64,000 bases of DNA from Thozetella sp. PMI_491 (taxonomy: Eukaryota; Ascomycota; Sordariomycetes; Chaetosphaeriales; Chaetosphaeriaceae), in NCBI GenBank assembly GCA_021432635.1, contig MU270049.1, forward strand, positions 560,347 to 624,346, in the 5' to 3' direction. Shown one piece after another: positions 10,567 to 19,633 of the stretch (position 1 is its first letter; each line of letters starts with the position of its first letter). Made by a program: the position numbers and the translations under genes. Below the pieces are notes generated by a model. It saw only the letters and a program-made list of their open reading frames with translations. It was not told where the DNA came from and did no database searches.

Positions 10567-11810
10567 ATGGACGCATACGATCCCATGAACGTCGACGACG
10601 TCGAGGCCTTTGGCCCGGCTGTCAAGATTTCCGAGGTTTGTGCTTGTTATTTTGGCTTCTCCTCGGAGGCGCGCGTTCTGCCTCACCCGCTCCTCACGCC
10701 CCTGCCTGCTTCATGCCTGCTTCATGCCTACTCTGTGCTCGCCCGCCCGCCCGTCTGCCTGCCTGCCTTCCTGAGCTATAGCTGACCGCGCCGACTTGTG
10801 TCTCCAGGCCGATGACAGCAAGGTCGTCTTCCAGCTGTCTGGTGTCGACATGTCAGTTGCCAACTCGCTTCGCCGTGTCATAATTGGCGAGATCCCAACC
10901 ATCGCCGTCGACCTCGTTGAGATCGAGATCAACGAGACGGTCCTTGCCGACGAGTTCCTTGCCCACCGCCTGGGTCTCGTGCCCCTTAGCTGCGACGGGA
11001 TCGATGCCCTGCGCTACGCGCGTGAATGCGACTGCGAGGACTACTGTGAGCACTGCAGTGTTAAGCTCAGCTTGCATGTCAAGTGCACTAGTGAGGAGGG
11101 CCTGAATGTGTATGCCCGTGACCTGATTCCCTCGACCGACCGCATCAACCAGACGCTGGGGAACCCTGTCATCCGCGACCCGGAAGGCACGGGGTCTCTG
11201 CTCTGCAAGCTGCGCCCGGGTAACGAGCTTAAGCTGGACTGTATCGCCAAGAAGGGCATCTCCAAGGAGCACGCCAAATGGCAGTGCGTTACCGCGATCG
11301 GCTGGGACTATGACCCGCACAACAAGCTGCACCACACCGACTTCTGGTACGAGAAGGATCCGAATGAGGAATGGTATGTATCTTGATTCTTGCCGCCCAC
11401 CGTCCGTCTCGTAGCCCTGAGGAAGCTGACTCACCCCCAGGCCCCCATCACACTATGCCGACCAGGAAGAGCCTCTGCAGGAGGGCGAGCCGTTCGACTA
11501 TGATGCCCAGCCGGTGCGGTACTACTTCGACGTCGAGACCGTAGGTGCTATGCCACCGGATCTCATCGTGAACGAGGGTATCAAGGTCATGCAGCAGAAA
11601 CTGGCATCGATCATCGTTGGCCTGACGGGCGAGGGCGAGGGCGGGCTGCGCAGCCCCGAGTACAACGGCGACGGGTTCGACCAGCCCGACCAAGGCTACA
11701 CCACTCCCTATGGCAACGCGGGCAACCAAGGGGCGTGGGGCGCCGATGGCGGCACTACCCCTTACGGCACGACGCCGTATGGCAACCCTGGCCAGAGCGG
11801 TTGGAACTGA
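10567..11810 (+). CDS. RPB3: RNA polymerase II subunit Rpb3
   Basis: Three exons (10567-10635, 10808-11373, 11441-11810) give 334 residues. Rpb3 pairs with Rpb11 to form the alpha-like platform on which Pol II assembles in the nucleus. The N-terminus (VDMSVANSLRRVIIGEIPT) is the alpha-type dimerisation signature. The zinc site is visible as CDCEDYCEHC, the fungal Rpb3 version. The C-terminal helix region (NEGIKVMQQKLASIIVGL) follows. An unusual tail of about 50 residues is rich in Gly, Tyr and Thr and contains three TTPYG units. Intron 1 has a GTTTGT donor and carries short TGCCTGC/TTCATGCC repeats. The neighbouring genes are unrelated. Confidence 0.96.
10701..10770 (+). repeat. Short TGCCTGCTTCA and CTGC-rich repeats inside RPB3 intron 1
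   Basis: The words CTGCTTCATGC and GCCCGCC/TGCCTGCC recur in tandem in this intron, consistent with slippage in non-coding sequence. Confidence 0.6.
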
Positions 11811-12928
11811 GCGCGTCTTGTCGACGCATCGACGCTTTTTGGCGGACGTGTCATCATTTAGCGTCTGTACATTACTCACGAAGGGTGGATCGCAAGGCGC
11901 TGGAGGTGGGAGTTTCAATTTGCGCTTTGCTAGGCAGGGGAGACTATGTTTAACTCCTGATCATAGCATACACTAGGACGGATACCAAAAGGGTCTCAGG
12001 GGAGTCAACACATGGGGGGGATTTCTACACTGATACCCTCGGGCAATAGAACAAAAATTGTAAAATTGCACAGAAGTTGGCTCGCGAGCCCTGGCTCTCA
12101 TCTGCAGACAGACTTTACTGGTTAGGAAGAGCACTATATGGCTAAGATGAGGGTGGTGCCACAGAGAAGCGGTCTGTAGCTGGCGACCTGCTGAACAGCC
12201 CGGGTAGGCGACCAGGCCTGAGCCCAACACTACCGCAGCTCTTTTACATGTACTAGTTTCACTAGACAAGAACTCAACGTTATAAAGCCGCTCCAACCGA
12301 GATCGCAGAGAAACAGCCTACCAAGCCCGCTTCTCAGGTCCACTGGACATCGTGGACAGCCAAGTCGGTAGTATCGCGTAACATCCTACCGAATAAAGAA
12401 ACATGGGACGGCAGGGTCTCGACTAGCTCGACTCTGGCGCAGCACCTCTGGCTCCGGTAAGGTCCTGTCCACGACATGGCGGTGATTAAAATACCACCGA
12501 GACGCCGAGAGGCTAGCGGGGGCAACGCACGGGGTCACCTTCATCCAGGAGGCCAAACAACATGGCTGGCTATGAGATGGACCCCTAATGCGAGACATGC
12601 TGTGGGCAATATCGGACATGCCCTACAACGCTGCTAGGTCTATCACAAGCAGAAGTAAGAGGGAACCCGGAAGATATATACGGTCACCATGAGGGTCAAG
12701 GAGGTGTTGTTGCCTGCTCGCAGGCGCTTCCTATTCTCGAGTACACCCGGGTATTCTAGGAACATTCAAAGCACAGCAGTGTTCCACCAACGCCTGTCAT
12801 GCATGCCTTCTAGCACTGCCGGTCGCGAGTTAATTAAAAAAAAAAAGCCATCTTCAAAACGCCGATGCACTACCCATGCCACCTCATATATGCCCCCGAA
12901 AGTGCAGCTCACTACGCTCCTCCTTCTC
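11811..12928. other. Convergent intergenic region
   Basis: It lies between the 3' ends of RPB3 and the dicarboxylate carrier. Small frames on both strands lack coding character; an A-run lies at about 12837-12847. Confidence 0.4.
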
Positions 12929-14061
12929 TTATGCTAGATCCGAGTCCTGTTTGGTCATCTTCCGGTACATTTTGCGATGGGTCTCTAAGAAGAGGAATGT
13001 GCAAATCGTTTGCCTAGGCAGGACGCGGGTTAGTCTGATATCGATGGCTGGCGGGATCTGGGGTATAACTTACGGCCCAAGGCGCAAGAAACTCGGCACC
13101 CAGCCCTTGAACATCCACCGCAGTCCCTCAGCGGCATAGATGTCGGATAGCAGCTTGGGGATGCTGGTCTGGCCGCTGGCCGACATGACGCGGGTCTTGA
13201 TGACGTCAACAGGGCTTGTGATGGTCGCCGCGGCCACACCCGCCATGAAGCTGGCGGTGAAGTGGGTTGCCAGGCCATCCTCCAGCGGGGTGGCGCTGAT
13301 GAGCAGGCGCTTGAAGATATCGTAGCTGGCGACCTGCGACGCTGTCATGAAGGCGGCGCGCACGCTATTTGGCCACACACCGCGGAACCAGCTCATCAGG
13401 CCCTCCTCGCGTGCCATGCGCACCATTCCGTGTAGCGCGTTCCGGTAATTGCGCCGCTGCTCGAGCGGCAGCGCGGCGTCGTGCTGCATGCGTACATTCA
13501 GCACGTCGGCGGCGTTGCCCGAGATGCCGCCCACGAAGCCCGAGACGGCGGCCATGCCGATCAGCTGGGCAAAAGAGGGGGGCCGGCCATCGGCGGAGAA
13601 GCGGTTCTTGAGCTCCTCGTAGATGCCGAAGCGGGTTGTCGAGTACGAGATCTGGCGGAGGAGGGAGGCTGAGAGGCCGTTGTACAGCCCACCCACGCCA
13701 TTGTTCTTGATGATATGGACGAAGGTTCCGGACATGGACTTGGGCATGTCGCCGGTGCGCATCTGGAGCCGAACCTTGACTGCGGGCGCGGGGTTTCCGG
13801 TTAGCAGATTGCTCGGGAGGCGACGCGGGGAGGGCGCGCAGGCGGAAGGAGGAGCGAAGCGGGAAGGATGGGCGGGCGGCGTTGCTCACCAAGGTCCAGA
13901 GGGTGCGTCACGCAGGCCGCCATACAGCTGGCGCTACCCCCAAACCAGAAGGGGTAGTGTATAGGCTTCTTGCTCTTGTTGACCACAGGCGCCTTCTTCT
14001 CCTTGGCGGTGTCGACCCCGTGACGTGCCGTCACCGCATTGCCGTTCTTCACTGCCTCCAT
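12929..14061 (-). CDS. DIC1: Mitochondrial dicarboxylate carrier (SLC25 family)
   Basis: Three exons (14061-13890, 13779-13074, 13013-12929) give 320 residues. Dic1 exchanges malate or succinate for phosphate across the inner mitochondrial membrane. Signature PX[DE]-type motifs open the three repeats: THPLDLVKVRLQMR (formed across intron 1), GNAADVLNVRMQHDAA, and TSPVDVIKTRVMSA. Six hydrophobic helices are expected, and the WFRGVWPNSVRAAFMTASQ element is typical of the dicarboxylate branch rather than the ADP/ATP carriers. The last short exon supplies QTICTFLFLETHRKMY. An upstream in-frame ATG exists, but the conserved start is at 14061. Exact substrate preference is family-based. Confidence 0.92.
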
Positions 14062-15031
14062 CGTGGGCAGCGTTGCGGTCCTGCTAGGACATTCCGTGGG
14101 GACCAGCACTGGAGGGGAGAGGGGCGGGAGGGGAGGTGGGAGCGACTTGGAGAAAAAATTGGGGGAGCAATGGGATCGCGGAGGAAGGAATGGGGAAGAG
14201 GGGAGAGTCGTAGATATCACAGAATAAGATGCTGAAAGGGGGGAAGAACCTGGGTGGAGATGGGAAATTTTTGGCTGCGGGCGACGATAAGCAGCGCTTT
14301 TGCGGCTCGGAGATTTACGGTGGTTAACGGAGGCAATGCGCCTCTCTGCTGGGTGGATAGTGTTAGTATTAGTGACGTGACAGCGGCTGCCGATTCGGGG
14401 TTTCGGGCCAATTGACGAAAAAAAAAATCTAGAGCCGATGTCATCGTGCATGGGGCGCCCGTGAACCAGACCCCTGGCCCCACAGCGTCGGCAATTGAAG
14501 TGGCCGCCGACCTGCAGCAAACCGGGGGGGCAGCTCTGTTCGCCTACGCACCTAGGGACGGCAGCGTGCCCGGAAGGGGTTGGCCTCGAGCGGCCGCGGG
14601 GCCGGACGAGCGCATCGGATATAGATTTCGGATCGTGGCTCGCGCATCGCATTGCTTTTCTGCGTCCCGGTGCGGGTTATCGACTACGCAGCATTAGTCT
14701 GACATCCATGGACCCTTTGGAGGAGCAGCCGAGATCCATGGACATGGTTACGGCTCACATGATCACTTGGAGAGAGAAGCAAGAAGCCTGAATCGAAACT
14801 GGAGAAGGATGGTGGCATTGGATTGGTATGCTATGATAATGCACGTTGGGAAAATACGCGCAAAGCATGAGAACTGCATCTTCTAATGTGCACAACGGTC
14901 GGCGTATCCCTGCCACATCAACAGCCACCTTGCACTTCAGCCTGCCATCGGGAGTCTAGATAGTCCACAAAATCGTACCACACGCCGAGAAAATATAGAC
15001 GCATCTGGCAAAGCCGAGCATCCTCATTCTC
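14062..15031. other. Intergenic region with a G-rich run upstream of DIC1
   Basis: No gene is supported. The run at 14114-14140 contains five G-tracts of three or four with loops of at most four bases, on the strand opposite to the DIC1 message. Confidence 0.5.
14114..14140 (+). other. Potential G-quadruplex motif in the DIC1 leader/promoter
   Basis: The G-runs GGGG, GGGG, GGG, GGGG and GGG are separated by loops of 1 to 4 bases, 53 to 79 bases upstream of the DIC1 ATG, on the template strand. Folding is predicted from pattern only. Confidence 0.5.
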
Positions 15032-15514
15032 CTACAGGTGGCCGATGTGAAGATACAGAGCGATGCAGGCGAGAACGATGGTCCAGAATGCGATGTGCCA
15101 CCGAAGAGGGAACAGGGTCTCCGAACGAACCCTCTGCTCCTGTTTTTTCCAAATTGGAGGCGGCAATATTGCCTGAAAGCTGGTTCCGTTAACCTGGAAC
15201 GTCTCGTCGCCTCCATATGGGCTTCGGGCCCAGTCGCCCGGGCGTCCCTGTGTGTCGCTCCCAAGGCCGTTCCTGGACCGGCTGGTTAAACTTCCCAGCG
15301 AGCGGACTGGGCGCATGTGCGCCGGCGGCTGCCGGGGACGCGACCGGCCGCCTGACAGCGGGCTGCTTATACTTATGAGTCTTGGCATACCTAGAGTATC
15401 GGTATGGGCATGGGCTCCCGATGGTCTGCTCGCGCCCCGGCGGCCGTGATAACCCTGCCGCACGGCACCGGAGAAATGAATGGGCAACGCCGTGTCGTAC
15501 GTGTGGTCAGTCAT
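15032..15514 (-). CDS. Possible small tail-anchored protein
   Basis: A single open frame of 160 residues starts with an ATG. The first 120 residues are low-complexity, rich in Arg, Ser, Pro and Gly, and look disordered. The C-terminus is a clear hydrophobic helix (WHIAFWTIVLACIALYLHIG) ending two residues later, the layout of a tail-anchored membrane protein. I do not recognise a family. The isolated open frame may be chance in GC-rich DNA, but the terminal helix is suggestive. A further exon beyond the GTAGGA near the stop cannot be excluded. Confidence 0.4.
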   Translation of the reverse strand: MTDHTYDTALPIHFSGAVRQGYHGRRGASRPSGAHAHTDTLGMPRLISISSPLSGGRSRPRQPPAHMRPVRSLGSLTSRSRNGLGSDTQGRPGDWARSPYGGDETFQVNGTSFQAILPPPIWKKQEQRVRSETLFPLRWHIAFWTIVLACIALYLHIGHL

Positions 15515-16053
15515 GATGCGCTACAGTTCAGTCCTCGAATAAGGTAAACTCGTCATGGACGGGCCAAGGCGAACAGTTCTAACCCAACCTTGGGGCAAGA
15601 GGGGGTATTAATATAGAACTGCGAGCAACTGGCCACCCCTTTGTGAGGGATGCCACAGTCACATTGTTCAAGTGGCTTCCATACATAAACCCCCCGCAAA
15701 TAAGAAATCGCGGAGAGCTTTGAGCCCAAACGGGTGAAAGAACTTTCAGGCAGTCGTCTTTGACCGCGACAAAGCATTGTTTGACTTGCTTAGGGGTTTT
15801 ATTATTATAGGTTTTTTTTATTTTTTATTTTTAAAAAAAGTCGACCCCTGAGGTAAATGCAAACCAAATAGAACGATTGGCCACGCTTTGTCGGATGACA
15901 CGGCGTTAAGGAGGCAGGAGAATTCCCTGCAGTTTTACTAACAAAGCGAAGCGCCCCACTCTACTCTAATGATCCGAACTTTTTCTGGAGCTTTTCAGAG
16001 CTTCGGAAGCTTGGATCAGCTTTCGAGTTCGAGCAGGCTCCCTCACTCTCAGT
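15515..16053. other. Divergent intergenic region with AT-rich tract
   Basis: It precedes the mitochondrial PheRS gene. A T/A-only stretch at about 15798-15838 is a likely promoter nucleosome-free tract; no gene is seen. Confidence 0.4.
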
Positions 16054-17616
16054 ATGGCAGTATCCCAGGCAATCATGTCGGGGCTTCGAGCCTGGCCCCA
16101 GGTGTCGAGGGCATGGCGATTGAGAAACCAATTGCCGCAACTGGGCAGCTTGAACAGGTGTAGCCGCACCTACTCGTCAGGTTGGTCGCGCCATTGAGTC
16201 CTTCGTTCCCTTCCTGATTACAGCCCGGGCGCTCACCCAGTTCCAAATCCAGGCGCGACTGCAAACCCGGTGGCCTCTAAGCCTTCACCGCCGTCGACTG
16301 TTGAGATTGGCGGAAAGACCTTCCCTACCGACTCCTGGTTCAACGTCCCGAGCACTGTCATCGCGGCGGCTGAGCGCAGGCTGCACCTCCAACATGACCA
16401 CCCCGTGTCTATCACGCGCCAGATCATCGAATCGAAGTTCCCCGCGCCAACTTACAAGTACTACAACACGTTCCACCCTGTCGTGACGACGCACCAGAAC
16501 TTCGATTCGCTGGGCTTCCCGCCCGACCACCCTGGCCGTGCCCGGTCCGACACGTACTACATCAACGAGCGCACACTGCTCCGGACCCACACGAGCGCCC
16601 ACGAGGACGAGCTCTTCCGCGCCGCCGAGAGCGAGGGCTTCCTCATCAGCTCCGATGTCTATCGCCGCGACGAGATCGACCGCAGCCACTACCCGGCCTT
16701 CCACCAGATGGACGCAGGGCGGATGTGGGACCGGAACCTGGTCCCCGACGGCGACGTGGCCGCCGCCGTGCTCGCCGACCTCGCCCGCCTGCCCACACAT
16801 GACATCAAGGTGGAAGACCCGAACCCGCCATTCCACCCGGAGCGCAACCCGCTACAGGAGGGACATCACTCGGCCGCCGAAGCCGAAGCCATCGGAGCCC
16901 ACCTCAAGCGCTCGCTCGAGCTTATGGTAGTCGAGATATTCTCGCGCGCAAAGGCAGCCGCGCTCAGGGCCGACCCTAACTTCGTCGATGAGCCCCTGCG
17001 CGTGCGCTGGGTCGAGGCGTACTTCCCCTTCACCAGCCCCTCGTGGGAGCTGGAGGTGTACTACGCCGGGGACTGGCTCGAGGTTCTGGGCTGCGGCGTC
17101 ACTCGGCAGCAGATCTACATCAACGCTGGCCAGCCATCCAAACTGGGTTGGGCGTTCGGCCTCGGTCTGGAACGCATTGCGATGCTGCTCTTCCAGATCC
17201 CGGACATACGCCTTTTCTGGAGCACAGATGAGCGGTTCCTAAACCAGTTCAGTGGGGTGTCGGCAGACTTGGGAAAGCTCCGGCGCTTCGTGCCGTTCAG
17301 CAAATATCCGGCCTGCTACAAGGACGTGTCCTTCTGGCTGCGGTCGTCGTCGGCCGCGGGGGGTAGCACGGCCGCCAGCGCGCAGGACTTTCATGAGAAT
17401 GACCTGATGGAGGTGGTTCGGGAGATCGGGGGTGACAAGATCGAGGACGTGAAGCTGGTGGACGCCTTCACCCACCCAAAGACAGGCCGCCGCAGCGTGT
17501 GCTACCGCATCAACTACCGTAGTCTCGAGCGGACGCTGACCAACGCCGAGACCAACGCCATGCACGACGAGGTCACTAAGCAACTAACCGAGAAGCTCGG
17601 CGTTGAGATCCGGTGA
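16054..17616 (+). CDS. MSF1: Mitochondrial phenylalanyl-tRNA synthetase
   Basis: Two exons (16054-16180 and 16241-17616) give 500 residues. The enzyme charges mitochondrial tRNA-Phe as a monomer, unlike the cytosolic alpha2beta2 form. A basic N-terminus (GLRAWPQVSRAWRLRNQL) fits matrix import. Class II motifs are present: SDVYRRDEIDRSHYPAFHQM around the active site and GLGLERIAMLLFQIPDIRLF as motif 3. The C-terminal anticodon-binding domain starts at FSKYPACYKDVSFWL, and its presence on the same chain is diagnostic of the mitochondrial type. The splice donor GTTGGT is weak; the chosen acceptor (CACCCAG) keeps frame and gives YSSVPNPGAT. A second Met eight residues downstream could also serve as a start. 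Confidence 0.93.
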
Positions 17617-18265
17617 TTAGGACCCCAAGGAGAAGATGGCTACTGCTCTTACTGGCGTGATGGATGCGGATTGGTTGGATGGGAATGGTCCAACCGGCCA
17701 GCACCTGCGGTCCTGGATAGCCGGCTAGGGAGGTGAGGGGGTGGCTATGTTGACATGTAGACATGTCGTGTATCAACAAGTGTTAACTATCTAGCTGCGC
17801 CGACTGGCCAGTCCAGGAGCTCCGCCACGATCAGCCGGCCATGTGGGCCACTAGACCTTCTCACGTCTTCACCTCCTCTGAGACACACTGCTCCTTGCTT
17901 GATAAGTTTCGGGGGGCACAATGATACCCTTCAAACATTCCTGCGCTTGAGATGTAGCCGGAGGCGTCGAGCTGTGTGGTTGCTGTACAATATTAATTGG
18001 CTGGGAGAAGGGGGCAGTGCTGGTGGCAAAAGGATCTGACCTCCGGATGGGACTGGTTTGGTGGGAATTGTACATTACAATATCGACGCGCCACTTCATA
18101 TGAATCGGAGGACATTGAAGCTATGTGCCCACTTCGGCTAAGCATGCATTGGTTGGGTGATTGCTTCGGACGTTGGCCCATCTACTGTGCACACCCCTGC
18201 CCGGCGGGTATGGCTCGGACTACCTAGTCCAGTGTTTACACTGACATAGCCACGACAGTCGCATA
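17617..18265. other. Convergent intergenic region
   Basis: Shared 3' flank of the PheRS and class V enzyme genes. Nothing coding or repetitive was seen. Confidence 0.4.
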
Positions 18266-19633
18266 TCAGAATCCGGCACGGGTATTGCTCAACCGCACTT
18301 TCTCGTCGTCCCCCATCGACGCCCACTCGGCAGGAAGCCGCTTACATAGCTCCAGCAGCACGTTGGCCCCCCACTCGAAGTCTTCGAGCGTGAGATAGAC
18401 TTGCCCGCTCAGACGCACCCACATCTGGCCCCGCGGCGCATCCCACATGGTCTGGATATAAGTGTTGTACTCGTCAAAGTAGCGGTCAATGAACCACTGC
18501 CTCACAGCCGGCCCGTCCTGCACCGGGATGGCGCCGTCGCCAAACTCGATGGGCAGCCTCACGTTGGACAAGCAGCAGTGCATGACGTTGCCCCGTTTGT
18601 CGCTCAGGACCTCGGTGCCCAGGATCTCGGCGGCTCGGAAGGCGGCCTTCTGCGCAAGCGACTGGCAGTACTCGCGGATTGTCTCCTCGCCGCCCCAGAC
18701 GTCGCGGCGGAGCTGGATCGCGAATGGCACCACGCAGTACGTGGTGTTGTCGAAGGTGGCAACGTCTACGAAGAGCGTCTGAAAATAACGCGTTAGGTCT
18801 GTTCCCACGCCCCCGGTCTGGCCTTCCGGCCGGCGACCCGGGGGCTCGTAGCCGTGAGACGTGGGTAGGGATGTCTTGATGTAGTGCTGGTTGCGGAAAG
18901 GCACGTAGAGAACGGCACACCCTCGCGGGCAGTATAGCCACTTGTGGCAGTTGGTGATGGCGAAGTCGGGGAGCGCCTCGGTGCCCAGGTGCGTCAAGTC
19001 GAGGTGGCCGATCCCGTGGGCAGCATCCAAGACACTCAGGATGCCCTTGGTGCGGCACACGGCTACCAGCGCCTCCCATGGGACCCGCACGCCCGGCCCC
19101 GACGTCACAGTGTCGAAGATGGCAACACGGACGGACTTCCCCTCCTGGATCAAGCGCGTGGCTGTGGTCTCGAGCCGGGAGACGAGTTCCTCATCCTCTA
19201 TTGGGTATGATACGGGGATCTCAACCGGCACGATGCCGACCGTCTCGGCGAGGTTCTGCAGCAGGCCTAGGCAGGCGTTGTAGACGGATGTGAAGTGTAG
19301 GACTACATCGCCTTTCTGGAACGGCAGGTTGCGAAAGACGGTGTTGATGCCGGTCGTTGCGTTGGGTACGAAGACAACTTCATCGGCGTGGGCCCCGAGC
19401 AGCGGGGCCACCGCCGCCCGGGACGCCTCGAGGATGGATAGATAGGTTGCGAGCTTGAATCTCTCCGAGGCAGCTTCCGTAGCCCGCAGGTACTTGTTTC
19501 GCTCTGCCGCGACGGCAGCGGGTATGGTCCCGTAGGAGCCATGGTTGAGCGGCGTCCAGTTGGGGTCGAAGCAGAAGAGCTCACGAGAAGGGCGGCCGAA
19601 CGGGGTCGGCCCCGGGTACGGTTGCGAGCGCAT
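18266..19633 (-). CDS. Class V PLP enzyme (isopenicillin N epimerase/cysteine lyase-like), candidate Egt2
   Basis: An uninterrupted frame of 455 residues. Class V aminotransferase-fold enzymes use PLP to desulfurate or lyse cysteine derivatives. The N-terminus reads FDPNWTPLNHGSYGTIP, the LNxGSxG entry of this subgroup. The cofactor Asp lies in LDAAHGIGHLDLT, and the Schiff-base lysine is Lys231 in TNCHKWLYCPRGCAVLYV. The C-terminal Arg region (MWVRLSGQVYLTLEDF) would bind the substrate carboxylate. Length and domain order also fit fungal Egt2, the hercynylcysteine sulfoxide lyase of ergothioneine synthesis, but plain cysteine desulfhydrase-like relatives share these features. No Egt1 is in this window. 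Fold is confident; reaction is inference. Confidence 0.85.
   Translation of the reverse strand: MRSQPYPGPTPFGRPSRELFCFDPNWTPLNHGSYGTIPAAVAAERNKYLRATEAASERFKLATYLSILEASRAAVAPLLGAHADEVVFVPNATTGINTVFRNLPFQKGDVVLHFTSVYNACLGLLQNLAETVGIVPVEIPVSYPIEDEELVSRLETTATRLIQEGKSVRVAIFDTVTSGPGVRVPWEALVAVCRTKGILSVLDAAHGIGHLDLTHLGTEALPDFAITNCHKWLYCPRGCAVLYVPFRNQHYIKTSLPTSHGYEPPGRRPEGQTGGVGTDLTRYFQTLFVDVATFDNTTYCVVPFAIQLRRDVWGGEETIREYCQSLAQKAAFRAAEILGTEVLSDKRGNVMHCCLSNVRLPIEFGDGAIPVQDGPAVRQWFIDRYFDEYNTYIQTMWDAPRGQMWVRLSGQVYLTLEDFEWGANVLLELCKRLPAEWASMGDDEKVRLSNTRAGF

Noticed and set aside
13801-14652. 283-codon minus-strand frame covering the start of the dicarboxylate carrier
   Set aside because: Only its last part (exon 1 of DIC1 from 14061) matches the carrier family; the upstream extension is leader sequence that happens to be open.
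16285-16836. 183-codon frame antisense to the mitochondrial PheRS gene
   Set aside because: It is the mirror of GC-rich codons in the sense gene; the sense protein has clear class II motifs.
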